Of a stretch of DNA of 64,000 nucleotides, positions 42,627 through 51,202 are shown in pieces. This stretch comes from Robertmurraya sp047302285. GTDB lineage: Bacteria > Bacillota > Bacilli > Bacillales > Cytobacillaceae. The stretch is taken from NCBI RefSeq assembly GCF_047302285.1, contig NZ_CP154845.1, positions 3,038,001 through 3,102,000 on the forward strand, in the 5' to 3' direction. A program made the translations under genes and the position numbers. Position 1 is the first letter of the stretch, and every line of letters begins with the position of its first letter. Below the pieces are notes generated by a model, which saw only the letters and a list, made by a program, of their open reading frames with translations, was not told where the DNA came from and made no database searches.

Positions 42627-44336
42627 TCACGCTAATGGAAATTGCCATAATCCAAATTCTTCTCTAAATACTTCTTCTATTTCACCTAATGTTGCATATT
42701 CCAAAACAGCATCCTTTATATAAGGCATTAAATTCACATCTTGATGACACATTTCTCGAATCACATTTAATTTTTCTTCAACTTTTTTGGCATCTCTTTT
42801 CTGACGAAGTCTCTCTAATTTCTCCTTTTGCTTAGCTTCTGCTGTTTCTGGATATCGAAATACTTCTACCTTTTGTCCGGCGTGGTCTTCACTTGGAAAA
42901 TAGTTTAAACCCACAATTTTTCGAGTACCATTTTCAATCTCTTTCTGTGTTTGGTAAGCAAAATCTGCAATCTCTCGATGTAGCCAACCAGAATCAACAC
43001 AAGCAACCAAACCGCCTCTTGATTCAATTTCAGAAATGTAATCACGGATTCTCTGCGCCATTTCCTTTGTTAAATATTCAACAAAATAGGAACCAGCTAA
43101 TGGGTCAACTGTGTTGACGACATTTGTTTCTGTTTGAATAATTTGCTGTGTTCTAATGGAAATTAAGGCCGATTCTTCTGTTGGTGCAGAGTAAGCTTCA
43201 TCATAAGAATCAACGTGTAAGGACTGAGCCCCACCAAGTACAGCCGCTAGGCCTTGAATGGCAGAACGTGCAATATTATTAAGCGGCTCTACCTTTGTTA
43301 ATGTGATACCTGCCGTTTGGACATGGAATCTCATTAACTGGGATTTCATTTCTTCAGCTTTAAAACGCTCCTTCATAATTTCTTGGTAAACAACTCGCGA
43401 GGCTCGACATTTCGCAATTTCTTCAAAGAAGTCATTATATAAATTCCAGAAGAAAGAAAGTCGCTTGGCGAAATCATCAATTTTATTCCCTCTTCTAATT
43501 AATTCTTCTGATGTTGCAATTGTATTTGCTAATGCACACGCTACTTCTGCAACAGCATCTGTCCCTGCTTCACGAAGATTGTAGCCATTATAACTGACTG
43601 GATTCCATCGCGGTAAATTTTTACTAGCGAATTCAATGGCATCACATTGTAGTCGGAAAGATGCTTTAGGCGGTAAGACTTCTAAGGAACTTCCAATTGC
43701 TGTTTCCATCAAAAAGTCATTTTGATTTGTTCCAGATAATTTTTCGAAAGGAATTCCTTTTTTCTCTGCCATCGCTGCAAACATCGCCATAATAACAACC
43801 GTTGTACTCGGAAGATGGGTAACGATATTACTTGAAATTTCATCAATTGGGATCCCATCATAAAGCGCTTCAATATCTTCTAAGGAATCAATGGCAACTC
43901 CTGCAGCTCCTACATGCCCCTCTGCTTCTGGATCATCCGAATCATAACCACGAATTGTTGGAAGATCCAAAACGACGCTCGTTCCAGTTGCACCATTTTT
44001 CAATAGAAATTTAAATCTATCATTGGTGTCTTCAGGTGTTCCATATCCTGCAATTTGACGAACGGTAAATAATCTCCCTCTGTACATATTTGGATATACT
44101 CCACGGACATAAGGGGCTTCCCCTGATAAGCCAATATCTTTCATATAATCAATATCTTTAATGTCATCTGGAGTATAGAGAAGATTTACAGGAATTCCTG
44201 AGTCTGAGAAATATTCGCCATCCCCTGTTTTTCCTTTTACCGTTTCCTTCTTCCAGCGCTCCTTTTGTGCCTCAATCTCTTTTACGACTTCTTGATTAAA
44301 TAGCTTTGTTTCCTGGTTTACGTTAGCTTTAGTCAT
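42627..44336 (-). CDS. Large subunit of B12-dependent acyl-CoA mutase A, divergent active site
   Basis: A 569-residue TIM-barrel subunit of the methylmalonyl-CoA mutase superfamily (YTPDD, RGVYPNMYRGR, LGGAQSLH, QQIIQTETNV). Specificity positions differ from known classes. Where methylmalonyl-CoA mutase has Tyr89 it has Ile95 (RQIAG). The position of HCM Asp117 is Val122. The MCM Arg207 / ICM Gln198 position is Gly215 or Ser216, depending on a one-residue gap. The active-site His244 position (GYH) is Asn253 (GYN). It therefore should not take methylmalonyl-CoA; the small side chains suggest a bulky, non-carboxylated acyl group. Two nt downstream of meaB1, with a separate small subunit. Confidence 0.88.
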   Translation of the reverse strand: MTKANVNQETKLFNQEVVKEIEAQKERWKKETVKGKTGDGEYFSDSGIPVNLLYTPDDIKDIDYMKDIGLSGEAPYVRGVYPNMYRGRLFTVRQIAGYGTPEDTNDRFKFLLKNGATGTSVVLDLPTIRGYDSDDPEAEGHVGAAGVAIDSLEDIEALYDGIPIDEISSNIVTHLPSTTVVIMAMFAAMAEKKGIPFEKLSGTNQNDFLMETAIGSSLEVLPPKASFRLQCDAIEFASKNLPRWNPVSYNGYNLREAGTDAVAEVACALANTIATSEELIRRGNKIDDFAKRLSFFWNLYNDFFEEIAKCRASRVVYQEIMKERFKAEEMKSQLMRFHVQTAGITLTKVEPLNNIARSAIQGLAAVLGGAQSLHVDSYDEAYSAPTEESALISIRTQQIIQTETNVVNTVDPLAGSYFVEYLTKEMAQRIRDYISEIESRGGLVACVDSGWLHREIADFAYQTQKEIENGTRKIVGLNYFPSEDHAGQKVEVFRYPETAEAKQKEKLERLRQKRDAKKVEEKLNVIREMCHQDVNLMPYIKDAVLEYATLGEIEEVFREEFGLWQFPLA

Positions 44337-44338
44337 CT

Positions 44339-45304
44339 TTACATACCTCCATGTTTTTCAATTAATTGGCCAACAATATAGGCTGATAGCGTATAAGGAT
44401 CTAGCTTTCCATCTTTAACCTGTTGCCTTTTTATCTGTAAATCTTGTTTTCCACTAATATATTTTTCTACTTCACTTTCAAGTGTTTGAATAATTAAGTG
44501 ATTAAATTTAGTGAGATTTCGATTTTTTCGCTTTTCATTCCAAATATTCGAACTTTTTATATACTTTTTATGCTTCTGAATCTGCTCGATTAATTCTGTA
44601 ATTCCTTCATTATTAGTGGCAACCGTTTTTAATATAGGTTGTTCCCAGTTATCTTGCATTTTTTCTCTAACCATCAATTTTAAATCTCGTGCACTTTCAT
44701 CTGCGCCAGGACGATCTGCTTGATTGACTACATAAATATCAGCGATTTCCATAATCCCTGCCTTCAGAGTTTGCAGTGAATCCCCTAATCCTGGAACATT
44801 AACCAGAACGACTGTATCTGCAATTTCTAGAACGTCAAATTCTATTTGGCCAACTCCAACTGTTTCAATGATAATAAGTTCCTTTCCATAAGCATCAAGC
44901 ACTTGAACAATATCTGCCGTTGTCGGAGCCAGACCTCCTAAATTTCCTCTAGTAGCTAAACTTTTGATAAATACATTTGATAGGCCTGATAGTTCCTGCA
45001 TCCTTGTACGGTCCCCTAAAAGGGCACCTTTCGTAAAAGGACTGGTCGGATCAACGGCCACAATACCTATTTCTAATCCTGACTTTGCTAATGTTTTACA
45101 CAGTTTATTAACTAAAGTGCTTTTTCCTGAACCAGGTGGCCCTGTAATGCCAACAATATGGGCATTCCCTTTCCGTGAAGAGCTTTCCTTTAGAATTTCA
45201 ATGCTCGTAGGAGTTTGATTTTCAACTTCTTTCAGTAATTTACCTAACATGACATCACTTTTCTTTTCAAAATAAGACGCCGCTTGTTTCACTTCATCTA
45301 GCAC
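44339..45304 (-). CDS. MeaB/ArgK-type GTPase chaperone 1 for a B12 mutase
   Basis: A 321-residue G3E P-loop GTPase. Walker A GPPGSGKST (55-63), the ETVGVGQIEFD switch and NQADRPGAD base-recognition loop are conserved, and a C-terminal helical dimerisation arm follows. MeaB proteins load and protect adenosylcobalamin in acyl-CoA mutases and eject damaged cofactor. It lies between the FadR-like regulator (9 nt) and mutase A (2 nt), so it is almost certainly the dedicated chaperone of mutase A. Confidence 0.9.
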   Translation of the reverse strand: MLDEVKQAASYFEKKSDVMLGKLLKEVENQTPTSIEILKESSSRKGNAHIVGITGPPGSGKSTLVNKLCKTLAKSGLEIGIVAVDPTSPFTKGALLGDRTRMQELSGLSNVFIKSLATRGNLGGLAPTTADIVQVLDAYGKELIIIETVGVGQIEFDVLEIADTVVLVNVPGLGDSLQTLKAGIMEIADIYVVNQADRPGADESARDLKLMVREKMQDNWEQPILKTVATNNEGITELIEQIQKHKKYIKSSNIWNEKRKNRNLTKFNHLIIQTLESEVEKYISGKQDLQIKRQQVKDGKLDPYTLSAYIVGQLIEKHGGM

Positions 45305-45313
45305 CCCCTTTAA

Positions 45314-46030
45314 TCATTCGTCAGATTCCCTCCCATGAAACTCTAGGCGTGATTTCTCCAAATGGGAAGCAATCAACTTTTCACCCTCTTCGGAATTTTT
45401 AGTTTTTATAGCACGAAAAATCTCCCAATGTTCTGTTTGAAATCTTTTTAAAATATCAGGTGTTGTTGAGTACCTTCTCCTCGTTGCTATGATTTGCTCA
45501 CCTAGTAAGTCTGATATCACCTCTGTCAGTAAGAGGAGCATTTTATTCTTTGAAGCTAATACAATGGAGCGGTGAAATAAGAAATCCAGCTTCGAATTTT
45601 CCTCCTCATGATTGGAGATATAATTTTTGTCTAATTGATCCAAAATGGCTTCAATATTCTTTAAGTCCTCATCGTTTCTTCTTATCGCAGCAAGTCTAAC
45701 AGCCGCCATTTCAAGAATGACCCTTGCTTCAAACAATTCAAATGTATCTAGTCCTCTTGAAATCGCAACGAGAGACATAATATTCTTCAGGTTCTCTGGA
45801 TCCGCTTTCTTAATGACAGTCCCTTCCCCCGATTTGCTTTCAACGATTCCAATCATACTAAGGATTTTTAAAGCTTCTCTAAGGGATGAACGACTTATGC
45901 CCATGGAATCAGAGAGCTCAATTTCATTTGGAAGCTTTTGTCCAACCCTAAGTTTGTTCGTAATAAGTAAAGATTTTATTTGTTCCAAAACTTCCTCAAA
46001 CTTCTTTTTCTTTTTAATTGTTTTAAACAT
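45314..46030 (-). CDS. FadR-subfamily GntR transcriptional regulator
   Basis: A 238-residue regulator: N-terminal GntR winged helix (about 15-80, KLPNEIELSDSMGISRSSLREALKILSMIGIVESK) and C-terminal all-helical FCD domain (about 95-230) with Arg/Asp/His residues that normally bind a metal and a carboxylate ligand. The palindrome at 46061-46080 just upstream suggests autoregulation, and the same core sits before the truncated BVMO and before meaB2. It is followed by meaB1 and mutase A. The ligand is probably an acid or acyl-CoA of the pathway. Confidence 0.85.
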   Translation of the reverse strand: MFKTIKKKKKFEEVLEQIKSLLITNKLRVGQKLPNEIELSDSMGISRSSLREALKILSMIGIVESKSGEGTVIKKADPENLKNIMSLVAISRGLDTFELFEARVILEMAAVRLAAIRRNDEDLKNIEAILDQLDKNYISNHEEENSKLDFLFHRSIVLASKNKMLLLLTEVISDLLGEQIIATRRRYSTTPDILKRFQTEHWEIFRAIKTKNSEEGEKLIASHLEKSRLEFHGRESDE

Positions 46031-46060
46031 CTGAACACCTTCATTTTTTGGATAGTATTA

Positions 46061-46080
46061 AAGTCAGATTGTCTGACTTT
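46061..46080. promoter_or_regulatory. Operator candidate upstream of the FadR-like gene
   Basis: AAGTCAGA-TTG-TCTGACTT palindrome containing TTGTCTGACTT, 9 of 11 matches to the TTGTCNGACAA core seen at 37947 and 56300. It lies 31-50 bp upstream of the regulator start. Confidence 0.55.
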
Positions 46081-46111
46081 TAAAAATAGTGGGAAAAGGA
46101 TATTCCCGTCT

Positions 46112-46528
46112 CTACAAAGTAACATTATTCCTTTTTGACTCAACTAGCTTCAATACCTTTTCAGTAATTTCTTCTAACGATGTATCAGGACCAAATAGAT
46201 CATTTACACCCATTTGCTTTAGGGCAATAATTTCATCTGGGAGAATCGTCCCTCCGCCGATCAGAATTTTGTCTTCAATGCCTTTTCCTTTCATAAGTTT
46301 AATAATTTCCGGAAAGACTTTCATATGTGCACCTGATAGAAGGCTGATTCCTATGACGTCTACATCCTCTTGAAGCGCTGTAACAACAATTTGTTCTGGC
46401 GTTTGCCTTAATCCTCCATATATGACTTCCATCCCAGCATCCATCAATGTTCTCGCAATTACCTTCGCCCCTCGGTCATGTCCATCAAGCCCTGCTTTTG
46501 CAATTAGCACCTTTGTCCTCAATTCCAA
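46112..46528 (-). CDS. B12-binding small subunit of acyl-CoA mutase B (HcmB-like)
   Basis: A 138-residue cobalamin-binding subunit with a fully canonical DGHDRG motif (D15, H17, G20), GISLLSG and GGGTILP. TTG 46528 follows AGGAGGG with 8-nt spacing. Partner of the large subunit 30 nt upstream. The layout, separate large and small subunits, is that of isobutyryl-CoA and 2-hydroxyisobutyryl-CoA mutases rather than of the long-chain methylmalonyl-CoA mutase. Confidence 0.9.
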   Translation of the reverse strand: MELRTKVLIAKAGLDGHDRGAKVIARTLMDAGMEVIYGGLRQTPEQIVVTALQEDVDVIGISLLSGAHMKVFPEIIKLMKGKGIEDKILIGGGTILPDEIIALKQMGVNDLFGPDTSLEEITEKVLKLVESKRNNVTL

Positions 46529-46558
46529 TCCGTTCTCCCTCCTATAACTATTAGAATT

Positions 46559-48259
46559 CTAAAATACCCCTGGATCGATGTATTCACCAAACACGTCTTT
46601 CAGAACTGCAATGATTTCTCCTTCTGTAACATATACTTCAGCCGCTTCGATGAATAATGGCATTAATGGCTCCTTGGAAGATGCTGCTTGCCGTATTTTT
46701 TTTAAGATATGTTCGACTTTTTCGTTATTTCTCCGGTTTTTTAGTTGCGTTAATTTTTCAATTTGTCTTTGCTCTGCTGCAGGATCAACCTTCATCAATT
46801 TTATATTTAATTCCTCATTTTCAATTTTGTATTTATTCACGCCAACAACAGTTCGTTTACCACTTGTTTTTTCTTTTTCAAGTTTGTAAGAGGACTTTGC
46901 AATTTCTTGCTCAAAATACCCTTGTTCCACACATTTTACATACCCGTCCCGTTTATCTATTTCATCAAAGTAGTTCCAAATTTTTCGTTCAATTTCATTT
47001 GTTAGTGATTCAACAAAATAGGAGCCGCCAATTGGATCAATCGTATTCGTCACGCCACTCTCTTCTGCAATTATCTGCTGAGTTCTTAAAGCAATTTGCA
47101 TCGCTTCTTCCGAGGGTACAGCAAGCGCCTCATCCATTCCATTTGTATGAAGAGACTGCGCTCCACCTAATACAGCTGCTAAAGCTTCTAATGTTGTACG
47201 AATGATATTGTTGAGTGGCTGCTTTGCAGTTAGTGAAGAACCAGCCGTCTGACAGTGAAAGCGTAAACGTAAAGATTCCGGCTTTTTCGCACCATATTTT
47301 TCTTTCATAATTTTTGCCCAAACTCTTCTTGCTGCTCTGAACTTCGCTAATTCCTCAAAAAAGTCAATTTGTGATATATAGAAAAATGAAAGCCTTGGGG
47401 CAAAATCGTCTACTTTTAAACCTGCTTCTAAAGCGGTGTCAATATATGTCATTGCTGCTGCTAAAGAGAAAGCAACTTCCTGAATGGCATTTCCCCCTGC
47501 ATCTCGAATATGATATCCACAAACATTAATTGGGTTCCAGCGCGGTACATGGTTAGAAGTAAAACTTATGACATCACTTGAAAGCTGGAGTGCTGCATCA
47601 GGAGGAAAGACATAAGTTTTTTGAGCAATATATTCCTTCAGTAAATCAAACTGCAATGTTCCAGCAAGCTTTTTCCAATCTACTCCTCTTTTTTTGGCTA
47701 ATGCTAGATACATAGCAAATAATATCGGGGCAGGAAAGTTAATTGTCATCGAGGTACTGACATTTTCAATATCAATCCCTTTAAACAGTTCTTCCATATC
47801 TTCAAGGGAGTCAACGGCAACCCCAACCATCCCTACTTCACCAATTGCTAACGGATCATCTGAACTTAAACCGATTAATGTCGGATGATCAAAATCTACA
47901 CTTAATCCCGTTTGACCTTGCTCTGTCAGAAAACGAAATCTCTCGTTTGTATCTGAAGGAGTACCAAAACCTGCAATTTGTCGATGTGTCCAAACTCTAC
48001 CTCGATACATCGTTGGATATACTCCTCTTGTATATGGATAGGAGCCTGGGAATCCTAAATCTTCATTGTAATTTAAATCCTTTACGTCTAAAGGCGTATA
48101 TAATCTTTTAACTGGGATACCTGACAAGGTTTGGAACTCTTCTTTTATTTCCGCCTTTTTTTGCAGAAATGGTGCTAGTACTTTTTGCTCCCATTCTTCC
48201 ATATTCGTTTTTATCGCATCAGTACGCTCACTTTTTCGCTCCTCTTTTAAATCCTTCAA
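46559..48259 (-). CDS. hcmA: Large subunit of B12-dependent mutase B, 2-hydroxyisobutyryl-CoA mutase signature
   Basis: A 566-residue mutase large subunit. Diagnostic residues are Ile95 (RQIAG), Asp122 (SVDFD), Gln213 (IAQKT) and His250 (GYH). Relative to Ile90 and Asp117 of HcmA from Aquincola tertiaricarbonis, as I recall them, these are offset by a constant 5, and Gln replaces the MCM substrate arginine. Methylmalonyl-CoA mutase has Tyr/Ala/Arg and isobutyryl-CoA mutase Phe/Ala/Gln here. The predicted reaction is 2-hydroxyisobutyryl-CoA to 3-hydroxybutyryl-CoA. Gene order (TRAP transporter - large - small) suggests uptake of the acid precursor. 44 nt after dctM. Confidence 0.85.
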   Translation of the reverse strand: MKDLKEERKSERTDAIKTNMEEWEQKVLAPFLQKKAEIKEEFQTLSGIPVKRLYTPLDVKDLNYNEDLGFPGSYPYTRGVYPTMYRGRVWTHRQIAGFGTPSDTNERFRFLTEQGQTGLSVDFDHPTLIGLSSDDPLAIGEVGMVGVAVDSLEDMEELFKGIDIENVSTSMTINFPAPILFAMYLALAKKRGVDWKKLAGTLQFDLLKEYIAQKTYVFPPDAALQLSSDVISFTSNHVPRWNPINVCGYHIRDAGGNAIQEVAFSLAAAMTYIDTALEAGLKVDDFAPRLSFFYISQIDFFEELAKFRAARRVWAKIMKEKYGAKKPESLRLRFHCQTAGSSLTAKQPLNNIIRTTLEALAAVLGGAQSLHTNGMDEALAVPSEEAMQIALRTQQIIAEESGVTNTIDPIGGSYFVESLTNEIERKIWNYFDEIDKRDGYVKCVEQGYFEQEIAKSSYKLEKEKTSGKRTVVGVNKYKIENEELNIKLMKVDPAAEQRQIEKLTQLKNRRNNEKVEHILKKIRQAASSKEPLMPLFIEAAEVYVTEGEIIAVLKDVFGEYIDPGVF

Positions 48260-48303
48260 TCATTTTCCCCTCCAGTCTCTAATCTTCCCTATCATTCTTT
48301 CAT

Positions 48304-49623
48304 TTAGTTCTTCAATAAATTAGGGAGAAATAAAGTTATTTCCGGAATATAAGTAACCAACAATAATACAACGATTGAAATTAATAAATAGGGTAATAAA
48401 GGTTTCGTTGTCTTCATAACCGAAACATTGGCGATTTTAGATGCCATCAGGAGATTTAATGCCATTGGTGGAGTAATTAAACCAATACATAAATTAGTTG
48501 TTTGAATAATCCCAAAATGCACCAAATCAATTCCCATCATTTGTACTAACGGTAAAAAAATAGGTGTTGTAATAATAATCGCTGTAATGGTTTCCATAAA
48601 TGTACCTAAAATAAGATAGATTATATTAAGAAGTAGTAATATAACAAATGTATTATTTGTCCACGATAGAATCGTTTCAGCTAAAAATGATGGAAGTCGT
48701 TCCACCGTTATAATGTATCCGAACACGCCTGCTAAACTGACCATAATTAAAATTACCGCACTCGTAGTAGCAGATCGACCTGCTATTTGTAGAAGCTTCT
48801 TCCCAGTAATACTCTTATAATAAAAGAAAGCTGCCAAGATTCCATAAGCTACCGCAATGGCTCCTGATTCTGTTGGAGTAAACACACCTGAGTATATTCC
48901 ACCCAATATAATTAGTGGCATTAATATCGCAGGTATCGCTGGAAGAATTAAGGAACGAGTATTTCTATTAACTTCCTTGGCAGATGCACTTTCTACTTCT
49001 CCTTCACCCAACCCATTGATATTCTCATTGATTTTATATTTTCTAATCATAAAATGATTAACGGTCATAAATCCTATTGCCATTAGCAATCCGGGAATAA
49101 TCCCACCTAGGAATAGCATGGATACAGACACCTCTGCATTCAAGCCATATACAATCAAAGGAACACTTGGTGGGATCAATATTCCTAAAAATCCAGATGC
49201 AGCAGCTATTGCCACAGCAAAGCTACGATCATAACCCTTTTTCACCATTTCCGGAATCATTACACCACCGATTGCTGCAACAGTTGCAGCGGAGGAACCT
49301 GAAATAGCGCCAAAGAATGTACTGGCAATAACCGTTAAATGGCTTAATGATCCTTTTATCTTTCTTGTAAAAATAGATAAAAAGTTTACTAGATGGTTAG
49401 AAATTTTGGCCTCCTTCATAATATCGCCAGCAAAAATAAAGAAGGGGATTGCCATTAGAGCAAATGAGTCGACTGCACCAAAACTTCTCGTAATAAGAAC
49501 GCTACTATTATCAGCTAAAGCTACAAAAATATAGATTAATGAGGAGAACCCAAAACTATATGCAACTGGCACTCCTATAAGAACCAAAATGAAAAAGAAT
49601 AGAAGTATAAGTAGTGCACTCAC
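48304..49623 (-). CDS. dctM: TRAP transporter large membrane subunit (DctM)
   Basis: A 439-residue protein with about 12 membrane helices, typical of the TRAP DctM family (SxxxFG, GPPSVPLIVYG-like and FxET segments present). It forms the transport pathway driven by a sodium gradient. Its ATG overlaps the dctQ stop by 4 nt, implying translational coupling. The transporter lies between the acyl-CoA synthetase/AEC genes and mutase B, so an organic acid such as 2-hydroxyisobutyrate or another short branched acid is the likely cargo; this is inference from context. Confidence 0.92.
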   Translation of the reverse strand: MSALLILLFFFILVLIGVPVAYSFGFSSLIYIFVALADNSSVLITRSFGAVDSFALMAIPFFIFAGDIMKEAKISNHLVNFLSIFTRKIKGSLSHLTVIASTFFGAISGSSAATVAAIGGVMIPEMVKKGYDRSFAVAIAAASGFLGILIPPSVPLIVYGLNAEVSVSMLFLGGIIPGLLMAIGFMTVNHFMIRKYKINENINGLGEGEVESASAKEVNRNTRSLILPAIPAILMPLIILGGIYSGVFTPTESGAIAVAYGILAAFFYYKSITGKKLLQIAGRSATTSAVILIMVSLAGVFGYIITVERLPSFLAETILSWTNNTFVILLLLNIIYLILGTFMETITAIIITTPIFLPLVQMMGIDLVHFGIIQTTNLCIGLITPPMALNLLMASKIANVSVMKTTKPLLPYLLISIVVLLLVTYIPEITLFLPNLLKN

Positions 49624-50105
49624 AATGTTCCTCCTTCTTTATTTAATTGTTTTGATTTAAAAATAAGATAAAAAACATAAATCCCATTCAAAATCATTAG
49701 CAAACTCCCAATAAATAGTGCTGACATTGGCCAGACCATCGATATTTGTAATGCCGGAGTTACTTGCCCTGACTGCACTAATTGTAAGAGAACTTGATAC
49801 GAAATATATCCGAATACAGAACCGAACAAAATGATAACAAAATGACGTGTTAAATCTACATACCGAAATATTGAACCCCCAAGAATGTGATCAAATATTT
49901 CTACATTTAAATGTGCTTTCTGCTTTATTGCAACAGCAGAGCCTATATACACGGTAAAAACCATTAAATATCGAATTACCTCTTCAAGCCATGGAAAAGA
50001 CATTTCCAGTACATATCTTGTTATAACCTGAGATAAGGCCATCAATGTCATAATTAGCAGAAATGCACCACAAATTCCTTCTAAAAATGAATTCAGTCTG
50101 TTCAT
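49620..50105 (-). CDS. dctQ: TRAP transporter small membrane subunit (DctQ)
   Basis: A 161-residue protein with four predicted membrane helices and the FPWLEEVIRYLMVF motif characteristic of DctQ. It couples the binding protein to DctM. It is 11 nt downstream of dctP and overlaps dctM by 4 nt. Full length, nothing unusual. Confidence 0.92.
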   Translation of the reverse strand: MNRLNSFLEGICGAFLLIMTLMALSQVITRYVLEMSFPWLEEVIRYLMVFTVYIGSAVAIKQKAHLNVEIFDHILGGSIFRYVDLTRHFVIILFGSVFGYISYQVLLQLVQSGQVTPALQISMVWPMSALFIGSLLMILNGIYVFYLIFKSKQLNKEGGTL

Positions 50106-50116
50106 AGTTTTACACC

Positions 50117-51139
50117 CTATTCTCTATATTCAAGCATATCGTCAATTAGTTCTTGACCTAATTCTGGTGCTAACGCATCATACGTACCTTGAGCACTTTC
50201 TTGGAACCCTTTAATCGCTTCTTCACTCAATTCACTTACTTCGATTCCTGCTGCCTTCATTTCTTCACCTAGTTGTTTCGCTGTATCGCGACTGTATTGC
50301 CTTTGTTCAAGAGCCAAATCTACCGCCGTTTCTTCTAAAATTGTTCTTAAGTCTTCAGGTAGTTTATTCCATGTACTTTCACTGATCATCACCGCTAAAG
50401 GAGCGTAAATATGGTTTGTAAAGGTAAAATACGGTTGGACTTCATGTAATTTTGAGCCATATGTTAAAAGGGTACCGTTATCCTGTGCATCAATTGTTCC
50501 TTGTTGTAATGCTGTATAAACTTCACTAAACGCCATAGGAGTTGGTATTGCTCCTACTCTTTCGAACCAGTCTAACGATGGCTTGTTCTCGACAACCCTT
50601 ATCTTAATTCCTTTTAAATCATCCACTGTTTCAATTGGACGTTTTGAATTGGACATAGCTCTCCAATCATTTTCCCAAAAAGATAATGCTAACATTTGCT
50701 TTTGAGAAATAGCTTCTTTCATCTTGTCTCCAATAGGACCATCCAAAATTTCATCCACTTTTACATTATCAGTTGGAAAGATATATGGTAAATCCCATAC
50801 TTGAAGTTCTGGGACAAAATTCCCCATCGCAATCGTACTAATTAAACCCATTTCAAGTGTCCCTTGCTGAATAGCTTCTGTCATTTCTCGATCTGCCCCT
50901 AACTGACTAACAGGATAGGTTTCAACTTTTATTCTTCCTTCAGATTTTTTCTCTACTTCTTCAGCAAATAGACGTGCATACTTTTCCCATGGGTGATCCG
51001 CATCTGCAGGACCAACATGACCAAGTTTAAGGGTGAATTGCTCATCTTTTCCTCCAGTTTCACCACTAGAAGAGTTAGAACTACAAGCAGTCAGAAACAT
51101 ACTGAAAATTAGAATAGACAACAATAGTATTTTTTTCAT
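50117..51139 (-). CDS. dctP: TRAP transporter substrate-binding lipoprotein (DctP)
   Basis: A 340-residue DctP-family binding protein with lipobox LTAC near residue 19, fitting a Gram-positive cell. The conserved arginine segment KGIKIRV (DDLKGIKIRV) that normally contacts the substrate carboxylate is present, as are the PTPMAFSEVYTALQQGTIDAQDN motifs. ATG 51139 is preferred over TTG 51145 because AGGAG is 7 nt upstream of the ATG. Carboxylate ligand expected, identity unknown. Confidence 0.92.
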   Translation of the reverse strand: MKKILLLSILIFSMFLTACSSNSSSGETGGKDEQFTLKLGHVGPADADHPWEKYARLFAEEVEKKSEGRIKVETYPVSQLGADREMTEAIQQGTLEMGLISTIAMGNFVPELQVWDLPYIFPTDNVKVDEILDGPIGDKMKEAISQKQMLALSFWENDWRAMSNSKRPIETVDDLKGIKIRVVENKPSLDWFERVGAIPTPMAFSEVYTALQQGTIDAQDNGTLLTYGSKLHEVQPYFTFTNHIYAPLAVMISESTWNKLPEDLRTILEETAVDLALEQRQYSRDTAKQLGEEMKAAGIEVSELSEEAIKGFQESAQGTYDALAPELGQELIDDMLEYRE

Positions 51140-51202
51140 AACCAATCTCCTCTTTTTTTATATTTTGTCTTTCGTTTTCCTCCACTTTGAATGTAAGAGA
51201 AC

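Noticed and set aside
46657..47205. 182-codon plus-strand frame opposite mutase B
   Set aside because: Antisense to a conserved mutase; composition is that of a reverse-strand shadow.
42627..48259. Naming both mutases methylmalonyl-CoA mutase
   Set aside because: Neither keeps the substrate-binding Tyr/Arg pair; both have Ile at the Tyr position and a non-Arg residue at the Arg position.
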